The notes under the pieces are model-generated. The model did not search any database. It was not told the origin of the DNA and worked only from the letters and a program-made list of their open reading frames with translations. The translations under genes were made by a program, and so were the position numbers. Shown here one piece after another: positions 44,787 to 54,699 of a stretch of 64,000 nucleotides of DNA. This DNA is from Trichopria drosophilae (lineage: Eukaryota; Arthropoda; Insecta; Hymenoptera; Diapriidae). The stretch spans positions 92,133,001 to 92,197,000 of the forward strand of contig CM059582.1 in NCBI GenBank assembly GCA_030407085.1, given 5' to 3'. Every line of letters begins with the position of its first letter. Position 1 is the first letter of the stretch.

Positions 44787-45095
44787 TTAGCGATTATTAC
44801 CGCAGGTTTCGTCCACACTAGAGGAATCAGATCTGTCGGATAGACGCCTTTCGTATGCCCTTGGATTTATCGAAGGGATCGTAACAGTTGTTTCGAATTC
44901 ATTGGCGATTTTGTTTGGCGCCTCCGAACTGCAATCGCCGGTTGCGAAACTGAAACTAGTTTCTGTACACACAACGACGACGTCGAAGGCAACGAATCCC
45001 AATCTTCACTTTTATCTTTGTCGCTGTTGTTGTAGTTGATGTTGTTGTTGGTGCTGTTGCTGTTGTTGTTGTTGTTAGAAGCGGATTTGCGCGAA
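44787..45095 (-). pseudogene. linker or poly-Asn segment between Polinton genes
   Basis: In one minus frame CAA/AAC repeats give SASNNNNNSNSTNNN (~45085-45040); another frame is open 45002-44787 and ends CGNNR just before the protease block. It could be the degraded N-terminus of the protease gene or of a separate small protein. No motif recognised. Confidence 0.3.
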
Positions 45096-45103
45096 ATTCG
45101 TCA

Positions 45104-45565
45104 TCATCGTAAGTTTACAGCATTATTCAGGGCGCACGAATATTTGTCAGACACCCTGATTCCGTGATAAATACGGAACGTTTCGTTCGAGCGAATTTCC
45201 GTGAATGTTGGCGCGTCCGGATTTTCTTCTAAATTTATGAAAGGTCTCATAATAATTTTCTCCAGTAATTTTTTTTTTGATATCCGCGTATGTAAATGCG
45301 ACTGGCATGGCGCGTGATTTTTTTGAAGTGTGTGAAATACTTTACACGTGTCTGATTCACCGTCGAACCACTCGATCCCGTGATGATGCTCGGAGAGGTA
45401 TGAATTTGTCTTTCGCGAATTTGCAGGTAATTCGGAGAAATTATCGTTCGATCGTAGAATCCAATGGCCAATGTAGTTTTTTACTATACAAGTGACAGCA
45501 ATCTCTTTCGGAATAAAATTGTGCCTTTTGTTTAAAAAACCTTGAACGTCGACGATAAAATCCAT
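45104..45565 (-). CDS. conserved Polinton-associated protein of unknown function
   Basis: 153 codons, intact, from ATG at 45565 (MDFIVDVQGFLNKRHNFIPK) to a stop at 45104. Hallmarks: FIPKEIAVTCI, NYIGHWIL, SELPANSRKTNSYLSEHHHGIEWFDG. Proteins with the same pattern (short acidic start, 'F.(V/P)KE(V/I)AV', HW, then HGI.W..G) occur repeatedly in insect Polintons and as orphan repeats; I know no function. It is the only open gene of the element without an obvious break, which is notable given the decay of its neighbours. It lies between major capsid and protease genes, so a role in virion or DNA handling is inference. Confidence 0.55.
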   Translation of the reverse strand: MDFIVDVQGFLNKRHNFIPKEIAVTCIVKNYIGHWILRSNDNFSELPANSRKTNSYLSEHHHGIEWFDGESDTCKVFHTLQKNHAPCQSHLHTRISKKKLLEKIIMRPFINLEENPDAPTFTEIRSNETFRIYHGIRVSDKYSCALNNAVNLR

Positions 45566-45663
45566 ACTTATACCGTGATACTCAACTCGGATCGTGCAAC
45601 TGAAGTAAAAATTCGTTTGGTTTGATCCTTTTAAGCGAGACAGCGTCCCCTCTCTTTATGAAT

Positions 45664-46978
45664 TTAGACATTGTAATCGGTAATAATCTGACGAGAAAAC
45701 TCAATTTCTAAAACATTATCGTATTCTGCGAAGACTATACAATTTACAGTATTTTCAAGAGCTGAATAGGAGGGGACCTCTATACGTAAGCAACCGTTCT
45801 TTACGAGGTTCCAATGAGTAGCGCAACTTGCAGAAAGATCAGACGTTAGATCAAAAACAAACAGACAATAGCCGTTTGCAAATTCATCCCTCGAAATTTC
45901 GTTCCCCTCGTTCATGAATTGAATACCTCTGCCTGAATACAGCGTGTGATACGACTCCACGAATAGCTGTGCATTTGTTTTGAAATTTGGCTGTAGTGGT
46001 TTGCTAGGGATTTGTGTCCGTCGACGTATAACGATAAAAAGTTAATACCATAATTTTTAAAATTGAATGGATTAAGTCGACGATCGCCGTTAAAAGCGTT
46101 ATTGTCAACAAAACCGATGACCACCCTTTTCGGTAACTGTCCGAGAATAACGTTATCAAGTGTATCTCCGAGTACTCCCCTGTGTAGTGCAAACGATTTG
46201 ACCTCGACCCTGGTGACAGGATATTTCGCTGTAGTATTTGACAAGGTTTTTGCATATGCGAGAATTATACCTGGGTTTATCTTGGCTCGACGCACTAGTA
46301 ATGTAATATCGCTGATATTTACTGAAAATTTCCCATCTGCCGATTCGTCTATGAGAGTAAACGAATCTTTAGAGCGGACGAGACGCAAGAGTATTTCGAC
46401 ACCGTTTAGCATGAATTTATCCTGATTGAAAATATCGCAGTGCAAATGTCCGATGAGATCCACTGTTTGAGAATTTCAGTGTATTTTTAACGCTTAGTTA
46501 GTCCAACATTATTCGCACTTGAGGGTAACGAATCCATATGAGCCCCAGTTTCTTTATACCAAAGCGTCGAAGTTAAGTGTGAAGCCTTCGCCGCTGGACC
46601 GTAATTCAATAATGTCTCAATGTACGATCGGTAGGCATTGGTATTATTAGGTGGTGATACAAGTTTTTGGTTAAAGATCACATCTACATGGTTAAACATT
46701 GAATGCAAAAAGTTATTCACAGGTGCAACTTTGGCGTTGTCTTCTGCATCGTTTGGTTGAATACGAGCTTTCAGACTAATCATCGTATGCGCAAGGTCAA
46801 TGTATTCTTCGCCATGAGCTGGTACAACAAATTCTATCGGTGAGTCATCTGTTAAGGAAGATACATATTTGCAGTTTACCCAGTGCGAGCTCTCGATCGT
46901 CGTTTGTGTCGGGAGTAGCGTGAAGAGGTCAAGCTCGGATTTTCTGCACTCGCACGAGTGTGAATGGAGGAAAGACAT
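45664..46978 (-). pseudogene. double-jelly-roll major capsid protein (Polinton MCP)
   Basis: Three frame segments make one ~430-aa protein. N: 46978-46487 (KSELDLFTLLPTQTTIESSH, SPIEFVVPAHGEEYIDLAHT, VDVIFNQKLVSPPNNTNAYR, YIETLLNYGPAAKASHLTS). Middle: 46463-45970 (VDLIGHLHCDIFNQDKFMLN, LGQLPKRVVIGFVDNNAFNG, NPFNFKNYGINFLSLYVDG). C: 45960-45664 (ESYHTLYSGRGIQFMNEGNE, GYCLFVFDLTSDLSAS, CIVFAEYDNVLEIE). The strings are the conserved core of Polinton MCPs, hexon-like capsomer proteins. Breaks: stop plus shift at ~46487, shift at ~45965. Complete in length but not translatable. Confidence 0.88.
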
Positions 46979-46984
46979 TATTTC

Positions 46985-47535
46985 TATTTTTATCTAAATA
47001 TGTAGTTCGAATCAGTATTACGCTTTCGCTTTCTACCCTTTCCGTTATTTGTCTTCCTTCTCTTCTGAGTTTTCTTCTTCTTCTTCTTTAACGGCTTCTT
47101 CCTCTTCTTTTTGGTTTTCCCTCGCAATCTATTTATTTTTCGTTTCGAAACACGCGCGATTTGGTTTTGCGTAATTTATAGGTGCTGCGACGACGTCGCT
47201 GTGTGACATGCACTAACGTATTACCAGACGAATACTGAGAAGGATCTATTTTTGATAAACTTTTATATCCCGAACATAATTTTTGAAAGTTTCTCTCTTG
47301 TTTTATCTGTGAGGTTTTTTCCAGATTCCTTTGCACGATTTCTTAACGATTCCTTGAATGAAACTTTTTTCTCGCCGACATCTTCGATTACATTTATTTC
47401 AGCACGTAAGGTCTCTTTACCAACTGCAGCCGCGCCTTTACCTAATAACGGTAATATGCGTCTAAACAATCCTCCCAGAAAACTTCCAATTCCATGACCG
47501 CGCTGATCCAAAGTTTCCACCACCACCAAGACCAT
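46985..47535 (-). pseudogene. pVI-like minor capsid/core protein (Polinton)
   Basis: 47535-47263 encodes a glycine-rich amphipathic start (HGIGSFLGGLFRRILPLLGK, then GAAAVGKETLRAEIN), the typical opening of adenovirus pVI/pX-like Polinton proteins. In shifted frames it continues (47336-47133) to a strongly basic tail with runs of Lys/Arg (~47120-47030). It lies directly before the MCP gene in the direction of reading, as in other Polintons. In adenoviruses such proteins bridge capsid and genome and disrupt membranes; function here is inferred from family and position. Confidence 0.65.
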
Positions 47536-47599
47536 TACCAGCCTGTTCGTCGTAGTATGTTATGTAATGATTCAACATTGTAGACCCATTCAATATTGT

Positions 47600-48222
47600 C
47601 TTTTAAAGTGAAGAGTGACGTTGAACGTTCCGTACTCGAATGGTATTGGTAAACTTGAGTGGTCTCTTATATCTATTGTAATTTCGCGAAATCGTTTCTA
47701 CAAAAGAGGAATGAAATTGGGCGGTGAAAAATGCCTTACCACAGTTTCGCCGTAATTATAATTTTTTCCACCAATATTGACAATTCGCAATAAAGTCACT
47801 TGCGAATCACCGACAATGTTCGGTTTACAAATATCGGTGTACACAAATAACTGTTCGGGGAATGCACGGGACAAACTAGCAGGGTAGTACTGATATATTC
47901 GATTTTTCTTATCAGCGTCTTCCCCCTTTTCAGGAGTAATGTTCGTTACATCTGGAAGTCCGAGAATCCTATTTACCGAACTGTGAAAAAGAAAGTAATG
48001 TGATTTTTTCGACAAAACGAAGAAACAATGCCCCTGCGTGTATTTGCATAATTGTCTTATATGTACAACACTGTAAGGTACGTGAATTTCTGATAATCCA
48101 ACTAACCAGTTTCCCGTTAATTCAATTTCCTTTGGAAGAACTGTCGTGAATCTTGTCGTTGTATTATGGGGAAAATATTTCATGCTACTGTTGCTGGGTA
48201 AAACTACAAAAAATTCATCCAT
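47600..48222 (-). pseudogene. minor capsid (penton-like) protein of Polinton
   Basis: ATG at 48222 (MDEFFVVLPSNSSMKYFPHN), then NWLVGLSEIHVPYSVV, LFVYTDICKPNIVGDSQVTL, GETVVRHFSPPNFIPL to the stop at 47698. Beyond it, in a shifted frame, FREITIDIRDHSSLPIPFEY and GTFNVTLHF (~47695-47600) complete the usual C-terminus. This N-terminal 'xxFYVVLPSNS' start and 'YTDIxxPxxVGD' core are those of the Polinton minor capsid protein, thought to form a single-jelly-roll penton at capsid vertices. One frameshift at ~47698. Confidence 0.75.
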
Positions 48223-48327
48223 TTGCGAATGGTGGATTTTAAAGACTATTTAAACTTGCGGCGGGGATCCATGAATTGAATTTTGCGGGATAACCGACCC
48301 AACTAACACAGTATTCTTTTTCACACC

Positions 48328-49150
48328 TTAGCCTTTAGAACGAATCACACGGTCAGTTTTAAATTCTTGTTCGGTTCGGACTTTCGAGACTGACCCTAGT
48401 TCTTGCGGATAAAAATAACCCTCAATCTCGTCGCCGTTCAAGTCTTCGAGATCGTAAACGAAAAGATTTTGACGTTTTAAAACAGACTTTATACGAAAAA
48501 TTTCTTCACTCCAACCTCGCTCGTAGCCTTTCTTGAATGCGTCTTTAGCACTACTGATTCGAACGTGATCACCTTTTTCATATCTATATGATTTGTTTCG
48601 TCGTTGCGAGTGAAATCTGGATTCGATATTTTGACGTGCAATGTGTGCGTTGTATAAGGTAACTGAAGCCGGTGTCATTTTTATACTTGTGTGAAAAGAA
48701 CTGTTATAGGCAACGGTAATTTTTTGCAAAATATCAACGTAACGTAACGCCTGGTATTTTTATGCGTGAAATAGCGCCATATTCGCTCCTTAAGCGTATG
48801 ATTGAACCTTTCGACGATTGCGGCTTTTACATCGGGGTTTCTACAGGTAACGCGAAACTGAATATCCATTTCACGTAAATAATTTTTATTATTTAATAAA
48901 CTATTTAAAAATCGTAAATCTACGAGATCGGCTTCCCAGAGGTCGTCAATATTTGTAACGGAATATCATAAACGCTGAAAACGTCTTTTGATAGGTCTAT
49001 GTAGAGTGTAGGCATCTTTCTGGTTTACCCACTCGCAAATGTTTTTTTCGGGAACGTGATACTTTTTGAGACGAAAAATGTTTCGGGCGCCCGAGTACCC
49101 TACCGGGTGTGAAGGATCGTAATAAATACGCTCCAAATCGTCTTCCGTTA
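48328..49150 (-). pseudogene. Polinton integrase with a deleted catalytic core
   Basis: N-terminal part ~49148-48890: EDDLERIYYDPSHPVGYSGA, FRLKKYHVPEKNICEWVNQK, LHRPIKRRF, a stop, then NIDDLWEADLVDL with the first catalytic Asp. The sequence then jumps (FLNSLLNNKNYLREMDIQF) to IVERFNHTLKERIWRYFTHK (~48830-48770) with the catalytic Glu. The ~70-residue stretch that should hold the second Asp (TDxGxEF) is missing. The C-terminal part is 48729-48328 (AYNSSFHTSIKMTPASV, YEKGDHVRIS, GWSEEIFRIKSVLKRQ: chromo-like/SH3-like tail). Frameshift near 48740. It would have integrated the element; it is inactive. Confidence 0.8.
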
Positions 49151-50120
49151 CAATTCGAGATCCAGCCTTTCCATCTGTCCTGAATTATCGTGTTTTAGTT
49201 CTTGTTGTGTTTTTTCTGTTTCTCTCTCCCTATCACTGCCCTCCTTGTCGTCGTCGACGACGACACTTTTCGACAAGTTTTTTCGAAATCCCGCAGAGTT
49301 TATAATATCTCTCGATTTTTTACCAAATCGTGGAGTAGCGGCAAGCTTCCACAAAGATTTGTTGCTAATGGAACGTGGTGGGATACGTTCCGCACGAAGA
49401 GTACGAAAAAATTCTTCGCGTCCAACTGGTTGTGCGGACTTTCGCGCACGTGTTGCATCGTTGACAAGCTCGTCAATGTCAGACCCGTTATCCTCCTCAT
49501 AACCGTTGATAGTTACAACGCCTTCATTGTTCCACGAAATACGTTTCGTGCGATGTATATGGTTCAGTAATTTCAGAGCTTTTGCTCTATACGAGAAAGG
49601 GACACTTTTTAGAATTTCGGAGATAGGAGTCGGAATCATATCCTTCTCCTTGGACGTTACTTCATTTCGAGCTCCGGAAAATTTCTGTCCACTGTTTAGC
49701 GGCTTATGTTGTTGTTGTTGTTGTTGTTCCTGCTGCTGCTGATTCTCCTCATTCTTGATATGAGCACTATCTTCAATATCGCTAATATCCTTTACATTCT
49801 GTAAGTTTGTTCGTTTTTCATCATATAATTGTTTGGTGAAAAAATGAAGATATCGTTGAAGCTTCGAATGTACCGAGCGAGTTTACCACGCTCGTGGAAA
49901 ATCTGTGCTGCCTTGCCGTCTTTAATATTAAACGTGGAAATATTATCACAATCAAACGTCTTATTGTTATCTCCACCCTACAGGATATTAGACAATTCCT
50001 CGTCTAATCGCGATAGCGCTGTGCCGGGTATTTGCATTGTTCTCTTATCCTCACTCGTTTCGTGTACTTCACTTTCCGGAACTAGTATCATTTTCTTTGC
50101 ATACTCTATAAGGTCAACGT
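49148..50120 (-). pseudogene. conserved Polinton protein (helical, poly-Gln)
   Basis: Begins near 50115 (KKMILVPESEVHETSEDKR, then TALSRLDEELSNIL and a stop at ~49980), continues with FHERGKLARYIRSFKRYLHF, a Gln run coded by CAA/CAG (49742-49708), and 49639-49148: ISEILKSVPFSYRAKALKLL, KRISWNNEGVVTINGYEED, DIDELVNDATRARKSAQPVG. The 'Lys-rich helix, W(N)..G.(V/I)..NG, D(L/E)(V)NDA.RARK' pattern occurs in Polintons and adintoviruses between ATPase and integrase; function unknown. It may correspond to a core or scaffold protein. Acidic coiled tail (DKEGSDRERETEKTQQELKH). Confidence 0.6.
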
Positions 50121-50123
50121 TTT

Positions 50124-50621
50124 TTAATCACTACTGCTGCCGCCGATTAATTTCGAGATAATAGCGCTGATAACCGGTGCCAGAAGAAGCGGTATCCAAT
50201 GTCTACCTCTTTGTAAAATAAGCCGTCTTTTTCGTTTCCAGGTACGGTTACCACCACCACCGCTACCGACCTGTGTAAATCCGTTTTTTTTCGTAGTAAA
50301 GACGAGTGTACGTAAAATTTGTTTATGCTTTCGAAGTAAGCACTTCTCCCGCGGTTTGAAAGAAACGACACCACGCAATACGTTGAGCGCATAGTCACAG
50401 ATATATTTGACTAGTGTTCTGTCGGCGGTTTTCAACAAAGCTGTACGTTGGCGTTTATCCGCATGACACAAAGCGTGTAATAAAGCGAGATATTTTTTTC
50501 CAGATGGTGAAGAACACGAAATACCGTCGTTTACCTTTTGTGCACGATTTCTGTCTTTACGATTTCTTGCGATAAGATGAATTTTGTTATTTTTATGTTT
50601 TTCAACAGACGATACTTCCAT
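50124..50621 (-). CDS. PX-like basic Polinton protein
   Basis: 165 codons with no internal stop, ATG at 50621 (MEVSSVEKHKNNKIHLIARN). The middle LKTADRTLVKYICDYALNVL followed by FKPREKCLLRKHKQILRTL, then a basic Gly-rich stretch and a hydrophobic end PLLLAPVISAIISKLIGG. The pattern (helical bundle, 'L...L.P..K..L.(K/R)(H/Y)K..LR.L', basic stretch, hydrophobic LLxPxIS tail) fits a conserved small Polinton protein adjacent to the ATPase. Function unknown; a DNA-binding or membrane-active virion protein is inference. One of two frames of the element that remain open. Confidence 0.6.
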   Translation of the reverse strand: MEVSSVEKHKNNKIHLIARNRKDRNRAQKVNDGISCSSPSGKKYLALLHALCHADKRQRTALLKTADRTLVKYICDYALNVLRGVVSFKPREKCLLRKHKQILRTLVFTTKKNGFTQVGSGGGGNRTWKRKRRLILQRGRHWIPLLLAPVISAIISKLIGGSSSD

Positions 50622-50686
50622 AGTCGCGGTTAACTGTACACTGACAATAATAAATATCTGTACGTTTTTTTCAAAACTCGTTTAAT

Positions 50687-51365
50687 TCATCTACGTTTTG
50701 GCACATATGCAACATGTGGTTGTTCGTCCGGAAATATACGTGCACGAAATCTGAAATTATCCGGCGTGCTTTGTTTAAGATCTAAGAGAAAGATAACCAT
50801 GTGGGCGAAAACTTGCATCTCTGTATGCTTCTTGGAGAAACTTTGAATTTTCCGGAAATACTTGACGTACGAGATGCTGAATTTGAGCCCTATCTCGAGG
50901 ATTTTTAAACAAAACCAGGTAATTGGTATTAAGTGAAATGTCGCGTTGTCCACGACCCTGATGAAAAATATTTTGCGTAATGAAAATTACACTCATATTT
51001 TTATGGTGACTACCTTTAGTAAAAAGATTCATGATGGTATTATTCGATGATTCACGCATAAGATCGTCGATTATTATTAATTTTTACTATTGTTGTCCTT
51101 TGAATAATCATCGGGGTTCGGTAGACCTTCTAGAAATTCGATTCCACGACGCGCTGCAGGCGATTTTCCATCCAAGACCATTTTATTACGATACTCATCT
51201 TGCCATTTGGCGTAATAAAAGATCACCCGATCGAAGGAAACGTCCGCTAATAATGACAAATTTCTTAAAAATTTTGTCACGAAAACTGTTTTACCACACC
51301 CTGTGGGCCGCATACCATACACGTCCACGGATATTTCCATCTCGTGCCCATAGAGGGTTTTAAAC
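50687..51365 (-). pseudogene. FtsK/HerA-type DNA-packaging ATPase (Polinton)
   Basis: The start is split: KYPWTCMVCGP (~51345-51313) in one frame, PTGCGKTVFVTKFLRNLS (Walker A, ~51310-51260) in the next, then SFDRVIFYYAKWQDEY and GIEFLEGLPNPDDY. The Walker B Asp region is lost around 51075; the protein resumes MRESSNNTIMNLFTKGSHHK, MSVIFITQNIFHQGRGQRDI (sensor-like Thr-Gln-Asn), LFKNPRDRAQIQHLVRQVFP (51059-50880) and, shifted, FLLDLKQSTPDNFRFRAR to PKRR at 50687. This is the genome-packaging ATPase of the PRD1/adenovirus-like lineage. At least three frameshifts. Confidence 0.85.
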
Positions 51366-51570
51366 TTGAAGACACTTTTTTTGTTTCAGAGCAACCGTAC
51401 GCTGTACTCCGCCGTAAACGACTGAATGTTAAGATAAAAATAATACTTATAATAACAATAACAACTAGTTGTACACTAATAAATATACTTTGCGCAAACA
51501 CATTCTTACAACTGCGGCGGCGGCCCCCGGAATTACAAGCGGTGCTATCGAAGAGGGGGCACTGATGAGC
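51366..51570. other. short non-coding stretch right of the ATPase
   Basis: AT-rich; ends in a small GC-rich block just before the microsatellite. No Polinton terminal inverted repeat is visible. Confidence 0.3.
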
Positions 51571-51756
51571 TCGTTCATGTGTGTGTGCGTGCGTGAGTGG
51601 GTGCGTGCGTGCGTGCGCGTGTGTGTATGTGTGCGTGGGTGTGTGCGTGTGCGTGTGCGGGTGCGTGTGTGTGTGCGCGCGTGTGCGTGCGTGTGCGTGC
51701 GTGTGCGATTGCGTGCGAGTGTGTGTGTGCGTGCTCGTGTGCGTGCGTGTGCGTGC

Positions 51757-51826
<70 letters not shown>

Positions 51827-51865
51827 GTGCGTGTGTGTGCGTGTGTGTGTGCGCGTGTGTGGATT
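51571..51865. repeat. long (GT)n/(GC)-interrupted microsatellite
   Basis: ~295 bp of GT with GC and GA interruptions, then a pure (GT) run at about 51762-51822. It makes spurious Cys/Val and His/Thr open frames on both strands. Confidence 0.95.
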
Positions 51866-51928
51866 TCACATTAACTGTGGATGGTTAAAAAAATCCATAA
51901 TATGCTCCTGTACCTCTTTGAAGAAATA

Positions 51929-51933
51929 TCGCA

Positions 51934-51984
<51 letters not shown>

Positions 51985-51992
51985 ACACACAC
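51929..51992. repeat. (GCAC)n-(CA)n microsatellite
   Basis: GCAC units followed by (CA)n, the reverse-complement composition of the GT tract 64 bp upstream; the pair can fold into a long hairpin. Confidence 0.9.
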
Positions 51993-52149
51993 TTGAGTGC
52001 ACACATATTGTTAATGAAAGGCATTTAAACTCGGGTTCAGTGATGACAACGAAAAAAATTCAAGAAAATTGTAGTTTTTTCTTGTCTAAAAGTTTTTTGT
52101 AAATGTCCTAAAGAGAAGACTTAAAACAAAAGTGTTGTTGTATTGGTGT
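51993..52149. other. short non-coding junction
   Basis: No recognised content; the truncated end of the second Gypsy element (minus strand) is somewhere around 52150. Confidence 0.3.
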
Positions 52150-52159
52150 AATTTCTATC

Positions 52160-52660
52160 AGTCCTGTTTATGTTTTTGTAAGTGTTTTTTCCTGTATACT
52201 GTATAGTGTTCTGTTTGGTAGTGTGTCTGGTGTTGGCAATAAAGGTTTTTTTTTGTATGTGTTTGTTCTTGGTTTTTCATCGGTTGAATGTTTGTCGGTG
52301 TTTCTTTAAAGGACCATGTTTCCTGTCCATAGTCTGCTATTATTTTTGATTTTTTATGTAGTCTATTCCTAAAATGCATTCTATTTTTATTTCCGGTGCT
52401 ATTCTTATGTTTGTGTTGAGTGTTTTATTTTTTAATGTAATTGGTAGTTCTACTATTCCTATAATTTCTATGTTAGTGTTGTTCGCTAGTTGTACTTTAA
52501 TATCGTTGTTTTTAATTTTAATTTTGTCTTGTATTTTGTTTCCTAATTTTTGTATGCCTGTCTGTCCTATGTATGTGTTTGTTGCACCTGGATCAACTAA
52601 TGCAGTAATTTGAATGTTACCTATTTTAATTTGTGTGTACCAACGAGGCACAGAGGTCAA
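52160..52660 (-). pseudogene. retropepsin of the second Gypsy element
   Basis: Minus strand: ITALVDPGATNTYIGQTGIQ (~52620-52560) carries the active-site triad region as DPGA, in place of DTG/DSG; ELPITLKNKTLNTNIRIAPE and CILGIDYI (~52385, the conserved ILG..(F/Y)(L/I) strand) follow. A shift at ~52360 continues with KKSKIIADYGQETWSFKETP to 52158. It would process Gag-Pol. The start of the frame falls in the palindrome TIR, so the true N-terminus lies on the other side of that insert. Confidence 0.7.
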
Positions 52661-54684
52661 TTGAAAAGTTTTCGATTAATTTTTTTTCAAAAATCGCTCC
52701 GGAAGGTCAAAAATGAAGGAATCAAAGCAAATTTTTTTTGACATGCTCATTATAGATTGTCCTTTGACGTATCACTGCGTAAATTTCGAAATGAACAAAA
52801 TTCAAAATGGCGGATCCAATATGGCGGACAAGTTTTTAAAAAGTTTTTTTTTATTTTCCTGAAACATAGTATCTAGGGGTTTTGTGAGTCGCTGATTACG
52901 AATTAGAAGTCAGATTTTCAAAATTCAAAATGGCTGATCCAATATGGCGGACAAGTTTAAACAATTTTTTTTTAATTTTCATGAAACATAGTTTATAGTG
53001 GTTTTTTGAGTCGCTGATTACGAATCAGAAGTCAGATTTTAAAAATTCAAAATGGCTGATCCAATATGGCGGACAAGTTTAAACAATTTTTTTTTAATTT
53101 GCATGAAACATAGTTTTTTGGGGTTTTTTGAGTCGCAGATTACGAATCAGAAGTCAGATTACCAAAATTCAAAATGTTGGATCCAATATGGCGGACAAGT
53201 TTGAACATTTTTTTTTAATTGTCGTGAAACATAGTATCTGGGGGTTATATGAGAAAATACTAAAATTTAAAACGCCACAACTCTGGCAGAAACAATGTTT
53301 TGATTACACTGAACATTTGAAAGAATTTCAGTGCAAAACTTTCAAATGGATTAATTCCTGCATTCAAAGAATTGAAATATGTTATAAATATATATTACCC
53401 ATCTATGATCATTTATACAACAAAATTCAAAATATTTTTACTCGATCTCTATCGAAAGGCGAGGACATCTAGCCGAATGTTTAATCGAACTGCATGAAAC
53501 GAAGATGTTCTGCATCATTTGCTAATTTCTTCGGATCCATTGATTAGCTCCCGCAGATTCGTACAAAATAAGCATTTTAAAGAACTATCTGACGATGCCA
53601 AAAGTTTATTAATAATGCAAACGAGAATGCCTCAAGATTTCGATAAGTAAAAAACGCAAAAAAAACAAACATATTAAAAAGAAAAAAAAATATACAAAAT
53701 CTAAAAATGCCAAAAAAAATGAATAAAATAGATAAAAAAAAAATAGGATCATGTCCTCGACACATCCTCGCCTTTCGATAGAGATCGAGTAAAAATATTT
53801 TGAATTTTGTTGTATAAATAATCATAGATGGGTAATATATATTTATAATATGTTTCAATTCTTTGAATGCAGGAATTAATCCATTTGAAAGTTTTACACT
53901 GAAATTCTTTCAAATGTTCAGTGTAACCAAAACATTGTTTCTGCCATTGTTGTGACGTTTTAAATTTTAGTATTTTCTCATATAACCCCCAGATACTATG
54001 TTTCACGACAATTAAAAAAAATGTTTAAACTTGTCCGCCATATTGGATCCGACATTTTGGATTTTGAAAATCTGACTTCCGATTCGTAATCAGCGACTCA
54101 AAAAAACCCAAAAAACTATGTTTCATGCAAATTAAAAAAAATTGTTTAAACTTGTCCGCCATATTTGATCAGCCATTTTGAATTTTGAAAATCTGACTTC
54201 TGATTCGTAATCAGCGACTTAAAAAACCCCTATAAACTATGTTTCACGACAATTAAAAAAAATATTTAAACTTGTCCGCCATATTGGATCCGACAATTTG
54301 AATTTTAAAAATCTGACTTCTGATTCGTAATCAGCGACTCAAAAAACCCCTATAAACTATGTTTCATGAAAATTAAAAAAAAAAATTGTTTAAACTTGTC
54401 CGCCATATTGGATCAGCCATTTTGAATTTTCAAAATCTGACTTCTAATTCGTAATCAGCGACTCAAAAAACCCCTAGATACTATGTTTCAGGAAAATTTA
54501 AAAAAAATTTTTTAAAACTTGTCCGCCATTTTGAATTTTGTTCATTTCGAAATTTAGGCAGTGATACGTCAAAGTACAATCTATAATGAGCATGTCAAAA
54601 AAAATTTGCTTTGATTCCTTCATTTTTGACCTTCCGGAGCGATTTTTGAAAAAAAAATTAATCGAAAACTTTTCAATTGACCTC
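52653..54684. mobile_element. 2-kb giant palindrome (foldback element)
   Basis: GAGGTCAATTGAAAAGTTTT at 52653 is mirrored by its complement ending at 54684. Left arm 52653-~53470, right arm ~53755-54684, loop ~285 bp. Each arm carries tandem ~115-125-bp units (4 left, 5 right) with GAGTCGCTGATTACGAATCA, GAAGTCAGATTTTCAAAATT, CAAAATGGCTGATCCAATAT and GGCGGACAAGTTT. Near the loop both arms contain a short coding-like stretch (CFDYTEHLKEFQCKTFKWIN), open on either strand because of symmetry. No transposase is recognised. A target duplication is not clear. Confidence 0.85.
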
Positions 54685-54699
54685 TCTGCGTGGGTCGTT

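Larger units (their letters stand above)
44421..51400 (-). mobile_element. Polinton/Maverick remnant without DNA polymerase
   Basis: Nine linked minus-strand pseudogenes in the order ATPase, PX-like, conserved helical protein, integrase, minor capsid, pVI-like, major capsid, accessory protein, protease. Presence of a retroviral-type integrase, adenain-like protease, packaging ATPase and double-jelly-roll capsid together is diagnostic of Polinton/Maverick (also called polintovirus/adintovirus). The protein-primed DNA polymerase B, usually ~1000+ aa, is absent, and I see no terminal repeats. The right side stops at a long GT microsatellite. Frameshifts in nearly every gene. Confidence 0.9.

Noticed and set aside
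51469..52028. Open frames with long Cys/Val or His/Thr runs
   Set aside because: They translate the GT/CA microsatellites on both strands.
53128..53472. Plus-strand 114-codon frame in the giant palindrome
   Set aside because: The same stretch recurs inverted at 53749-54006, so strand and gene status cannot be decided; treated as part of the foldback element.
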